This document shows positions 1 through 11,176 of a stretch of DNA of 64,000 bases, piece by piece. Below the pieces are notes generated by a model. It saw nothing but the letters and a program-made list of their open reading frames with translations. It had not been told where the DNA came from and did no database searches. Position 1 is the first letter of the stretch; each line of letters opens with the position of its first letter. Where the stretch lies: assembly GCA_951799445.1 (NCBI GenBank), contig OX637289.1:22320245-22384244 (forward strand), given 5' to 3'. This stretch comes from Pseudisothecium myosuroides. Its lineage: Eukaryota; Streptophyta; Bryopsida; Hypnales; Lembophyllaceae. The position numbers were made by a program, and so were the translations under genes.

Positions 1-130
1 CAAAGTCAATAAACAATGCCTTAGTTTGCCAACATTGGCAAATAAAACAATTGTCATTCCCTTTTACTTGAGTTGGAAAATCAATGGCTTGTTGTCAAAG
101 TAATCTCAAGTGTGATGAGTTTCACAATCC

Positions 131-368
131 GATGCTATCCATTCTTTTATAGTTCTCAAAATGGAGTTTTATCCAAATTGGACGTACGACATTGTTGACA
201 AACTTTGAACAACACTTCTATAACAACGTAAGGTAAAACAACCCATCATGATGCTATTAATTCTTTTGTAGTTCTCCAAATGGAGTTTTATCCAAATTGA
301 ACGTACAACATTGTTGACAAACTTTGAACAATACATCTATAACAATATAAGGTAGAACAACCCATCAT
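131..368. repeat. Tandem duplication, period about 119 bp
   Basis: Two adjacent diverged copies begin with GATGCTAT at 131 and 250. Both contain GGAGTTTTATCCAAATTG and CATTGTTGACAAACTTTGAA and end in AACAACCCATCA. The copies differ at scattered positions, so the duplication is not recent. No coding content is evident. Confidence 0.85.
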
Positions 369-1020
369 GGTCATAATTAGGAATTTGCCTTATGCCATAT
401 GCTAAAATTTTTTAATTTCTTTTCTTACATAAAGACAAATGTAAGAAACAGCAAGTGTAATTGAAATTATATTATTTTGTCAAAATAGGAATTTGTTATG
501 ACAACTGGTAGAGTTCTTGTCCTCTAAGATTTATTACATCTTTCACAAATTTTGACACATATGGAAGTTTGTTCTAAGTGGATTAAAAACCCATAACAAT
601 GTGTGCAATGTGAGCCCTTCGTTTGCTTGAGAAGGGTTATATAACCCAAGCTCTTGTGTTCAATCATAGCCCTTCAATGAGCCACAAAAGGCACACTCAA
701 TGTAACCTTCTCAAACCACCCAACTCTCAAAGGTTATCTAAATAATCCGTACTTGAGAAAATTTTCTTTTTTTTAATGAACAAATGTTTTCTAAATTCAT
801 AATTGGAAGCTCCAAGTAGTCAATTACAACGGATATGCTTACAACAGACCTGTTGTCAAATACACAAGCTTCAACCTCGGTCCTCCATGTTACACAACTC
901 ATTACCAACTCCTGAATGATACACTCCAAGGAGAGAAAATCTCCCCATTATACTCAACTTCTGTGGATTGTTGGAAGACATCTACTTGCTCCCGCCACTA
1001 TTGCACATTGATGACAAGAA

Positions 1021-1095
1021 CTACATATAAATGATGTTGTCCAAAATAAATAAGAACTCTCCGAAGAATTACATATAAATGATGCTGTCCAAAGA
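1021..1095. repeat. Short direct repeat, unit about 48 bp
   Basis: The string ACATATAAATGATG followed by (T/C)TGTCCAAA occurs at about 1022 and again at about 1070, just beyond the 3' end of the DUF819 gene. It is probably a local slippage or duplication in the 3' flank. Confidence 0.6.
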
Positions 1096-1221
1096 ACAGC
1101 ATAAATGAGAACAACGACGCCCCATGAGTGATGGAGGGTCGCGTATGAATCAGAATCCATGACAAATGCGATAAGAAGGAAATAATCGCAGGAGCTGGCT
1201 CACGACCTTTGAAATTGCATG

Positions 1222-4200
1222 TCAAGCTCTTGACAGAAGAACGGAGGCCTGAAGCATGGGTTTCAGGAATTGTGTGCCCACCAAGCAACCAACTGCTGTC
1301 CCTATTGTGTACCCAAGTGTGCCCACCAACAAAGCAGGTCTTACCTACACAAACACAATGAGGGAGGTAAGGTATGTGCACCCAAAATTGACGCTGTTAG
1401 CAACTTAGCACATTTACTATTATTAGAAATATATAACTGCATTGGCAAATGAAAGAGGAATTCCAACGCATTTTTGCGTCCTTCAGCTTAGATGATGAAC
1501 ATAGTTCACGTCACGGTCATCAAGTAATCCAATTAGCGTCAGTATTGCTCTGAATATTTGTGTACTGATCTAGAAGCATACAAATCATGCATCATGATTC
1601 AGGAGAAGACCAACTTACAAGACTTTGCCAACGTCTTGCACTAGCCATGGCTGCCGCAGTTGCAGGCCCTCCAACATTTGCATTTGATGCAATCAACGAC
1701 TGCATTTGGTTGATGAACCATGACACTATTAGAAACTTCGTCAGGTAATCATACAAAGGAACCTTACAGCCAGGATTTGCAATACAAGAAGACTATGTAC
1801 TGTTCTGTACATGCATGATGTGAAACAGGATTATGACGTTACCGTGCGCATGGGAATTCCAGACCATTTGCCTAGAACCAGAGTCACCGCTAGATGGACC
1901 TGACAGCATAGACAAGGACACATATTAACGCTTGCGTGCATATTTGGGTGGCATACCTGATACACTGTGCTATTTGTTAGAGTCAAGTAAAGCACATAAA
2001 CAAGCCATAGATCTCTGCTATGCTGAACCCTGAACCCTGAACCCTGAGCTCTGAAAGGCGTGTGATAACTCACTTACCGATAAAAGTATAACGATGAACC
2101 CAAAGAGAGGCCAGCCTGCTGCAAACGCTTCTTTCACCTGAGTCGATGCGCCCACCTACACAAAAGAAAGGTGAGACGTTTAGGGATTTCAACCATTTCT
2201 ACAGATTGCCCAACATAAAGTTCTCCTATATCAGTCCATAAAAAAACAGACAACATATAGGAACCTAGTAACCACAGTACTTTTAACAATTGCCGGTAGA
2301 CATGTTCACTCAAATAATGTAGAGTCACCGAGAGTACCACTGAAAAGAAAAGAAGCATAAGTAAACCGCCAAATGACTGTGCCCCTGCGAAGTAAGAGAC
2401 GCTTCTGCCATTGATTTTTTCTCCCCACTTGCTAGAAACCGCCGATCCCAAAGCAGAGAAAATGGAGGCAACAACAGCCATCATAGCCAATCCTGATCCT
2501 GGAAGTTCAAATGGGCAAAAAATCAGCTCGAATATTATGCCAAGGTGCCTGCAATCCCAATTGCACATTCAGAACATTGTAAAGGCTACACAAGGGTGAC
2601 CCGTTGATCTCATTATGACAGGATATAACTTAACCCTTGATTGCTGTTCATTACGGTGTCCATTTCATAGCATCGATTCTTGTGTGTATGAAGGACTGGT
2701 AATTATTTTTAGTAAACAAGTCGCATGAAAAGTAAACTAACCAGCGAACTGAGGGGGCAGCACTGAAGCAATCCAATGTCCAATCATACATGCGCTTGCT
2801 GCAGCAGCTGTGGTAAGAGCCAATGATTCCACTGTTGGATTTCCTGCTGGTTCCGCTTGAAATTCCTCTGATCAATAACGAAATACAAATTACGATGGGT
2901 GCCCAAAGGAGAAGTAACTATACAGTGCGTTAAACACAAATAATGTAGCTGAAACATTAATTTAAATGGTGGAAGCTTAAAGTAAGAGATGACATGCAGG
3001 AAAAAGAGTTCCACAGGAATCGGCTCATGTCCTGTTTCGTTGTAGATAAACGGCATGGTATGAAAGGAGATGAAGTGCTGAATTACATATTTTCCCAAGG
3101 ACAGTAGAGTTATCCTACAAGTCACGATATGTCCCCTTTCATTTGCCCCCTCTTTGAGACTTGCAGTTGCAAGGGTAAGACCAAACCTCAATTCAAACCT
3201 CAACTTAAAGAGGAGACAATTCAATGTGATTAGAATGCATACAAACATGGTACCTCAAAGTTGCAAAGAGTGGGACCAATCCTTCAATTCATGACTTAAG
3301 AGGATAACCCTAGTGATCCAGCTAATAGTCTCCTCAGAGAATGAAGTCTAGCAACATGGATATAAAAACTCTAGTGACAGAGTAAGAAATGCATTAGGTA
3401 CCAGTAGCAATCTCAGTAGTGAGCTCTTGTCCACCTGCCGGGATAGACATTATGACACCAAAATACACAGCCATAGCAAGATTATCAGCAGCCATGCCTG
3501 CTGCCAGTAGACTAGGCGACATTCCCAGTGCCTGCACATATGAACGCGCATAAAAAACACCCTCGGATTACTGCCGGTGGTCTTAAGAAAGCACTGTGCA
3601 AAATTTCGTGCATAATCTGCTTTACAATGTCATATGGTAACATCCCTCTATCTTCGTCGTACCTGAGCAGTGGCGGCATAGTTAATAGATCCACCAATAT
3701 AAGTAGCACACAGAGATGATGCAATCTGGTGACAATCAGCAATTCGCTCAATCAGTTCATTTCCTCGTCAAGAAAAATAAAGTCGGCAACAGAAGAGTTT
3801 CCATCAAGCAAATCTGGCCTGTGCAAAGTTAAGCATTGATGCAAGGAAGCGTCTCAGCTTAGGAAATCAATATAAAATCAATCACATATTGTATCGGCTA
3901 GATTGATAGCACTAATTCCAGCAGAATTTCATAATGAAATCTCCGAAATCTCTACCTTCCAACCACCCGAGCCAAGCAAGCTTCCCAATGCCTTGAACGC
4001 AACCACTGTACCGAGCACTGTTCCAAGCGCGCCGAACCAGAACGCTTTCAGTGTTGCTCCTGGGATAAAGTTAAGAACACTCTTTAGTAAATATATAACT
4101 ATATAACTATTAGTCACCATATAAGTATGCTTCACGTAAGAGAATGGTACAAACAGAGCTGGAGTCAAGAGGTTGTGCAAAAATATCTAAGCATTCCGAG

Positions 4201-5328
4201 CACAATATTTGTAACATTTGATTTACAGACTTATCCTTTCGGATATTCCAGAAGAATGTAACCACATTCGAACACACTTGAATCACAGGTGTACCTGCGT
4301 CTGTAAACGCTTGCGTAACGTCGGTCTCAAGTAAGCACATTGCAACTGCCATTGGCATCCCCAGTGCTAGGACCTGTCTGTGTACAACCCGGTCAGTCAT
4401 CCATTTGTGCATCGTGCCTGGCAATGGCTATCTACTAAACCTAGACTGACACGAACGCGTAGAGGAATCGCTTCACAACTGGGACACACTCGTGCGTAAA
4501 ACCCTAAAACAGCATTGCAATCCCGTTAATTTTGTAAGCACTCCAGAAAGACAATGAAATTTACACGACCTAATCTCGACGTGGTCATGTTCAAGACTAC
4601 GCGGTTTTGAGAATAATTCTAACTGTTACGAGGAGCTTTTAGCCTGAAGCACACGTACGACTGAGGTCAAGAGAGCTCGGAGGTACCAGGTCGTAAGCAG
4701 GAGCTAAGGGAGGAATGACACCACAAGCAGAAAGGAGCACTCCACTGCCCATGGCTAACAAAGGCGCAGAGACTTGAGATCCCAACCTCGTTCTCGATTC
4801 CAACACCTGCAAACCCAACATACATATTTCATACAAAAAACGAACCCTCTCACACTCGGAAACGAAGATTTTTAAACCAACTCGCACCTACTGCTAAACC
4901 CATTCGTCGTCATTCAACTTGAGAACTCACAAAGGACAGTGAGCATTTCTGCAAAAAATCGTCCCCTAACTACAGTACAAGCGCCCCGGAGCTTCCACTG
5001 CGAGATAAAACATTCCAAACCTCACCTGCGCCGCGGCAGCACAAGCCGTCAATGCACAAAACAGCATGCGCCCCGACTCCGGCGCTATCAACGACATAGT
5101 CACCCTTCCTCGCCATCCCTTGACGCTCTCCACTCTGGTATCACCTCCTAAGCAAGGAAGACGACACCTTGTAGTAGAACGAATGAACGCATTGCCTAAC
5201 GCAGGTGCTCGTAAACCTTGCGCGCTTCGCGATTGCGTCCTCAATGCGCTCACCGTGCGCAACGGGTGACAGGAAGTGGCCACTGGCGCCGTCGACCACG
5301 TTTTGAAGCCTAGGCATTGCCTCGCCAT
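1222..5328 (-). CDS. DUF819 family plastid membrane protein, 12 exons
   Basis: I rebuilt twelve exons with GT-AG borders and consistent phase: 5328-5026, 4806-4687, 4373-4295, 4059-3956, 3725-3663, 3531-3402, 2867-2742, 2498-2338, 2155-2078, 1899-1843, 1699-1619 and 1344-1222. They total 1,425 nt (474 residues plus stop). Residues 1 to about 75 are rich in Arg, Ser and Ala and poor in acids, like a chloroplast transit peptide. The rest is hydrophobic and carries DUF819 (PF05684) hallmarks: ALGTVLGTVVAF, SYxGG-type YIGGSINYAA, ALGMSPSLLAAGMAADNLAM, VGAST and LIASNANVGGPATAAAM. The length suits plant members of the family. The family consists of predicted polytopic transporters of unsettled substrate; inner-envelope or thylakoid location is inference. 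No lesion is seen. The start is the only upstream ATG in frame with the transit-like leader. Confidence 0.93.
2018..2048. repeat. Degenerate heptamer repeat (TGAACCC)n in DUF819 intron 9
   Basis: Three consecutive TGAACCC-like units are followed by a degenerate fourth (TGAGCTC). They lie in the intron between DUF819 exons 9 and 10. The unit resembles the plant telomere heptamer CCCTAAA with one substitution, but the array is too short to claim a telomeric origin. Confidence 0.55.
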
Positions 5329-5638
5329 CTTCCCTCTGGAATTAGGCCTCAGTCACGGAATCCCCAAAACAATGCTATCCCCTGCATCACGCTTTCTCCT
5401 CACTCGATCGACGCCACAAACCCAATAGCGTCTTTCAAACTATAATGTTTTCTCATGCTTTCCTCTTCTGCGCGGAGTGGATACAAATTCGAGAGCTCAT
5501 GGACGCAACAAATGTGCAGCTACATACACTTTGAGTGAGCTTCATCGCAGTTAGTACAATGCTTGTGCCATCAGTAACTACATTATAAGTTTATCCTTAG
5601 ATTCTGTGATTTTTCATTGCAACAACTGGCATTTTTGA

Positions 5639-6022
5639 GGGCTTCGAACCAGGATTGGGGAAATCTGTAAAGCCCAATTCTCCGTTCAATCGCCTTCGAG
5701 CACAGGGGCGCATATTGTATGTCGGCACCGACTAGAGGTCGTGCGAACTAAATCGCGGTCGGAGGAGCCTCGGCTTGGCATTGGACCCAAGCCAAGAATC
5801 AAAATTGAAAATTGTTTGGTCCGAGATGACCCTGAACTACCGGATGATGGTGGAAAGGTACCCAAATCGAATGGTGTGGTTGCGGGTATGATACCTGGCA
5901 GCGACACTTTGTGTTTATCTGGCGTGAAATCAGCCTCTTTACCTGACAGAAACCCCTTGCAGTGTGTTGTTCAACACGCTTGTGTCAAAAAGAAAATTGA
6001 TAATTGTGAGCACTCTCACTAG
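5639..6022 (+). other. Open frame without an ATG start, unrecognised
   Basis: This frame runs about 128 codons without a stop upstream of the DUF819 gene, but its only early starts are non-ATG. It would encode a moderately charged peptide with the stretch LGIGPKPRIKIENCL and an acidic PELPDDGGK. A GT follows the GGAAAG near 5858 and could be a splice donor. I recognise no domain. It may be a remnant exon, a 5' part of an unseen gene, or chance; the opposite strand is also open here. Confidence 0.2.
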
Positions 6023-6311
6023 GGTAAGGTAGGAGTACCGAAATGTGACACTTAATATACCAGTGTGCTTTGTGCTGTTGCCACAACACCTAAATGAAAT
6101 AAAAGTAATTTTCTAATTTTTTAATTTATAAAAATTTCAAAAATCAATTATTTTTACATTGTAGGTCGGAACATTACAAAACAAAGCCCATGCATCCCTC
6201 CATGTCAAGCGCTTTCCGACAGTACCAAGAAATCAACAAAGGACCCCATAGTCCAGGAGATCTCAACGTAACTTACAAACAATCAATGTAAAAAATAAAA
6301 TAAAAATCAAT

Positions 6312-6356
6312 CAAAACAAACAAACAAACAAACAAACAAACAAACAAACAAACAAA
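6312..6356. repeat. (CAAA)n microsatellite
   Basis: About ten uninterrupted CAAA units form a simple tetranucleotide array in AT-rich spacer DNA. The minus-strand reading produces a (CLFV)n artefact, not a protein. Confidence 0.95.
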
Positions 6357-6579
6357 TAGCATAACTTAAGGTATAGATGGATTTGAGATGTGGTGATCTT
6401 GAGGGTCTCTGCAAAATATAATGGAATGTGCTTGTTAGGAAAAGGACACAGAGCCAACAAATATTGGTTTCACAATTTTCTGAGTTGGTATGAATAAAGT
6501 AGGAATTTTGTGAAAGACCCATGTAGATGCACTTACTATGGACAATAGATCCCCATTGAAGTGCACATGGATAACAGAA

Positions 6580-7382
6580 CATTAGAGAAGATTTGAGCCT
6601 CCGGAAGACTGTTTTAGGGCTATTTCCATTGCTGGGAACTAGCCCTTGCTGTCAGAATAAAAATTTAAATTTTTAAATTTAATTAATTTTTAAATTAAAA
6701 TTAATTACTTAATTACTTAATAATATCTGATGTGGCAGTCTTTTGGCCACGTCAAATTGATGATTTGGTAGCGTTCCCAAAGTTCCCACAATCCAGAAAC
6801 TCGCAGTCTTCTAAAGGCCCAAAAATCCTCTAATGTAAGCGACTTTAAAGAGATTGTATCACGCATGGGAGTTTATAAAAATAAATGAATATAATCTCCA
6901 CTAGTTGTAGATTGTGTTCCTACCGCATTCCCCACAAAAATATCAACTTTGCAGGTGTGCCAACTTTACAAAACCACGCCTATCCACTTTACGTCCACTT
7001 GGGCCTTGCTTTAAACAAAGACTAGTATTATTTTTAGGTACTCCTACCTTAAGGTTTGGTCATTGGGCAATGAAAGCAAACTTCATTAAAGGATTTTTGG
7101 ACCTTTGGAAGACTGTGAGTTCCCGGACTATGGGAACTTTGGGAACGTTGCCAAATCATCAATCTGACGTGGCCAAGAGACTGCCACGTCAGATATTAAT
7201 GATTAATTAATTTTTTAATATTTTTTTAATATTTTAAGAAAAATTTAATTTTTCCTTAATTTTTTAAATTTTAAATTTTAAATATTTTTTAATTATTTTT
7301 TTATTTTGACAACAGGGGGCTAGTTCCCAGCAACGGGAATAGCCTTGAAGCAATCTTCCGGAGGCTTAAATCTCCTCTAATG
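6580..7382. mobile_element. Long foldback (MITE-like) element, about 803 bp
   Basis: The left arm starts CATTAGAGAAGATTTGAGCC at 6580. The right arm, read in reverse complement from 7382, starts CATTAGAGGAGATTTAAGCC. Both arms continue through CTCCGGAAGA, GCTGGGAACTAGCCC, an A/T-only tract, GTGGCAGTCT, GGCCACGTCA and CGTTCCCAAAGTTCCCA, giving arms of roughly 250-300 bp around a central loop near 6840-7075. There is no coding sequence inside. I could not identify a target-site duplication, so the superfamily is unassigned. Arm differences are scattered, which indicates age. Confidence 0.85.
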
Positions 7383-7824
7383 CAATGTTTTATGTTTTAT
7401 TGAAATCATAAATGAACTTTTGAATTTTTCAGAGTTGGGATTACCGTTGTTGAGTTTCATGATGCTTGTACTTAACTGCATTTTAAGAGAAATTTTTTCC
7501 TCTTGTCAATTTAATAGCATCTAAATTTTTTGATAAGTCCAATGTTAAAAAATTGTTTTTAGAAGTCAAAAAATTGCCTCTTTCTGTTTTTCACAAATCT
7601 AATTCATAAAAAAATGTCATCCAACTATTCCAATTTTTTTCTTGCAATTATTGCACACTTTCGTATAGTGTTCAAAATTTGTTTTATCTTCTATATAAAG
7701 TATGGCCAATTCTACATGCAAGGAAGTTCACCCTAAGAGTGGTCAAAGTTTTTGTGGGCTCTAGACCAACAGGGAGGAGGCTTTGCATTGAGAGAAGTTA
7801 CTATGAGAAAGTTTGAGTAGCTAC

Positions 7825-8075
7825 CATTAGGAAAAAATTTAGCCTTCAACCAGGCCGCAAACCTTGCACCCTCCAGTGCATTTAGGGAAGAAAAAACAAA
7901 AAAAAAGTGAAAGAATGTAAAATGACATGGCACTATTGGTGCCACGTGAGTATTGTTGGTGCCACATCAAATTCAAAAAAAATTCAAAAATTCAAAAAAA
8001 TTCTGTAATTGCACCTCGAGGGGCCCGAAAATAAAAAACTGGCAACCTTCTTGAGGGCTGAAATTTTTCCTAATG
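7825..8075. mobile_element. Small inverted-repeat element related to 6580-7382
   Basis: The left end CATTAGGAAAAAATTTAGCC at 7825 is matched by the reverse complement of the right end, CATTAGGAAAAATTTCAGCC, finishing at 8075. Inverted similarity extends about 25-40 bp. The terminal pattern CATTAG...ATTTAGCC resembles the 6580-7382 element, so the two are probably members of related families. No coding sequence or clear target duplication is seen. Confidence 0.65.
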
Positions 8076-11000
8076 CTTATTTGAAGCTAGTGCTACAAGG
8101 ATAGAGCCTTTGGTAGTGTAGTTGATTGTTGTCTTGGCTTGATTGCACGTGTAAAGGAAGCAAGGAAATGATCTCATTAAAAGTTTTAGCTAAAGAAGAA
8201 TTGTAGCCAACTACCTTATACATAGGCTACTTTCATAGATGATAATTTAACAAAATTTAAAACATCTTCAAATTTTAATAGATTTATAGACAAATTCAAA
8301 AGTGAAGGCAATTTTTATTTGAAGGTTTTAGTTCTTTGTGACGTTTACATCCTCTAAAATTAGATTTATTTTTAAAAATTCTAAAATCCTAAAATGACAT
8401 TTTATACAATCTTAATCATTTTGATACACAAGTGTTGAAATTGATCTAAGAGTATGGTATTTGTAAAGAATTATATTGTTCTAGAATTTCTTTCCCTTAA
8501 TATTATTTGTAGTTGTAGTTTTTCCTATCAAAAAATTTGATCAATTTTTATTTTAGTTTTTTAGATTATAGTTCATTCCCATGAAATTGTAGTTGGGTGA
8601 GCTAATGCATTTTTGCAGTATGACTGTAGGCACTCTTTACACTTACAACTAAAATAAGAAAATTTCAAAAATTTACGATAATTTCATTTGTCAAGGACTT
8701 AGAAATGGTAAAATATGAAAAAGAAAGTGCCTAGATGTTTTGATTTTCTTGCCACTCTTGCTTTATACTTGAAAATAAGTTGAGAATATTAAAATCTTAA
8801 GCAATCTGATTAGTAAAGAGTTGAAAATTGTCCTATCTTGACGTATGAGGTTTTTCAAACTTTTCTATATTTTTTTGCTTGGCCTTAATTATTGAAATAT
8901 TTTTATAAAAATCAAGAAAATCACCTTGAAAAAAAATTCTTCACTAATTAAAAATTGGAGACAACTATCTATTGTTGAACTTTATTATTATATACAACAA
9001 ACTTTTAACATCAATGTTTCTTTTATAAACTTAGAATTTCATTTCTTATTGCTATTTGTTTTTTTTGTTTTTTATCTCAAATTTTCATAAATATATTAAA
9101 AAAATTGATTTACAATAGTTTTCTTCAATAATATGAAAAAATTAGGCTTTTGTTGTACAAGACTTAAAATGTTATTAGTGAACGAGGAAGGATTTCCTAT
9201 TTATATTAAACAATATTTATGGAAATATACCTTGGAGTGTTGTTTTGTCATCTTTGCAAAGAATTCTCAAATAATAAACCAAAATTATTGAAATTTAAAA
9301 AAAAAAAATTGGCATACATTTGTTTTAACATGTGATCTATTTTTTTACATTTTCTTTAATAAAAAATTTTGGACTCATTTTGAAGGTCTATAATACGTTG
9401 ATTCCTTAATGCCTATACAAACATTATTCTCTAGCTTTAATATGTATTAGCAAATCCAAAGCAATCTTAAAGGTTCCTTTAAAAAAAATGACTTGAACAT
9501 TCTTGAAAAGTCCTGAATTATCTCTACATCAAAATAGGAATCATTTTCTTCAAAGAAAATTTTATAATTTTTTTAAAAGCCGTTAAGGAAAATTTTATAA
9601 AAAATTTGTCTTTGGGCAAATTTTCAAACGGAATCACAGATTGTCATATGACCTAGACAACTTTAAAATTTCTTCAAAATAAACAAAATATTAACAATTC
9701 ATGAAGATTAGAAGCTTCTATTTTTTAGTCTTCAAACAACTTTTGATTCATTTGGCTTTCATGCTATTTCACTTTGACTTAGAAGACAATATTTCTTATT
9801 TCATGGCTTTAAATTATTTGAATATTTTTTTGGTTTGTTTTAGGCTTATGTTGTAGTTGTAGGGTAGATTCTTTAGAAAACACTTCTAAAAATAGATGCT
9901 AAAACTTTGAAGAAGTTATTTTTTCAAAAAAAAATTATAGAAAAAGAAATATTAGCCAAAAAAAATTGGTTTAGCATCTATCAAACCTTATTTTCAACAA
10001 AAAGAAATACATTTAGTATAATAATGTCAATCATGTCCCACATTTATGATATTCTTTGGACTAAATTTTTTTTAAATTTTAGAACACTTGGTTGTAGAGA
10101 AATTTAGAAGTATAGACCATTTCTCACTTTTGAGCAATGCGTGATGATAATTTTGGTTAATTTGGTCACCATATGCTAGAAAGTATATAAAAGAACCTTG
10201 ATGAAACTATTTGAAGTAATAAATAATTGGAGCTTTTTCAAGATCTCAACATGACAAAGATGTATGTGAGTATGTAAATATGTACGTATATGTGTATGTA
10301 TGTGTATATATATAATTAATTGTTTGCTAATCATATAATTATAGTTTGAATTAAAAAATAATCTAAAAAGTAATTATACGTTTGTTGTAATTAAAGTTTC
10401 TTAGTTTTTTTTATATCATATTTATAAATAAAAATATTAAATTAATTATTGATCAATGTTTGATAGGAAACTTGTTTCCAATTAGTTTGACAAAATGTTG
10501 AAGACATGTTTTGAACATTTTTTCAAAAAAACTTTACAATCTCAAATACATCTATGATAAACTTCCAATTTGATTGTTGAAAATATTTATGTAGTAAATC
10601 TTTGCAAGTTTCATACAGTTAGGTAGAACTTATATCATAATATTGTTGAATAATGTTAATGTACTCATACATTGGGTACTTCAAAGAATAGCTAAAGTGA
10701 AGTTTGAAATTAAAAATGACGTTTGTATAAATTACCTAATTACAAAAAAAAAATTGAAAAAAATCTATAAAATAGTATTAATTTCATTTTTTAAAATGTT
10801 GATGAAAAAGAAGTTCTAAATATTGTACTTTTTTTTCACCAAAAGTGTTTATTATATTAAATCTTGTCTGTAATAATAATTAGAGATAATAAAATGTAAT
10901 AATAATACCAATAGAATATATATGTAAAAGCGTTATGAGATAATACAAAGAAGGGCGGTTGGGAAGGTTGGACTAGGAGATGGCAACCATTGGTCAATAA

Positions 11001-11176
11001 CAATTGTGGTACTAAGTACATATGGAATTTGTTGCAACCGCTAATCGGGGTATAAAGCATTGATATCCACTACAAGGCTTGTCTACTAAAAGGCCAAGAA
11101 TTGATATTTTATTCTAGTCTTCTTGTTTTCAATCTTTGTGTAGCCATAATTGGAACTTTTTCTAATTTATTTGACT
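8076..11176. other. AT-rich intergenic spacer
   Basis: About 3.1 kb of very AT-rich sequence with poly(A)/poly(T) tracts and only short chance ORFs. I see no gene, RNA gene or clear repeat boundary. It forms the 5' flank of the CCCH zinc-finger gene. Confidence 0.6.

Noticed and set aside
6307..6582. Minus-strand ORF ending in (CLFV)n
   Set aside because: Produced by the CAAA microsatellite.
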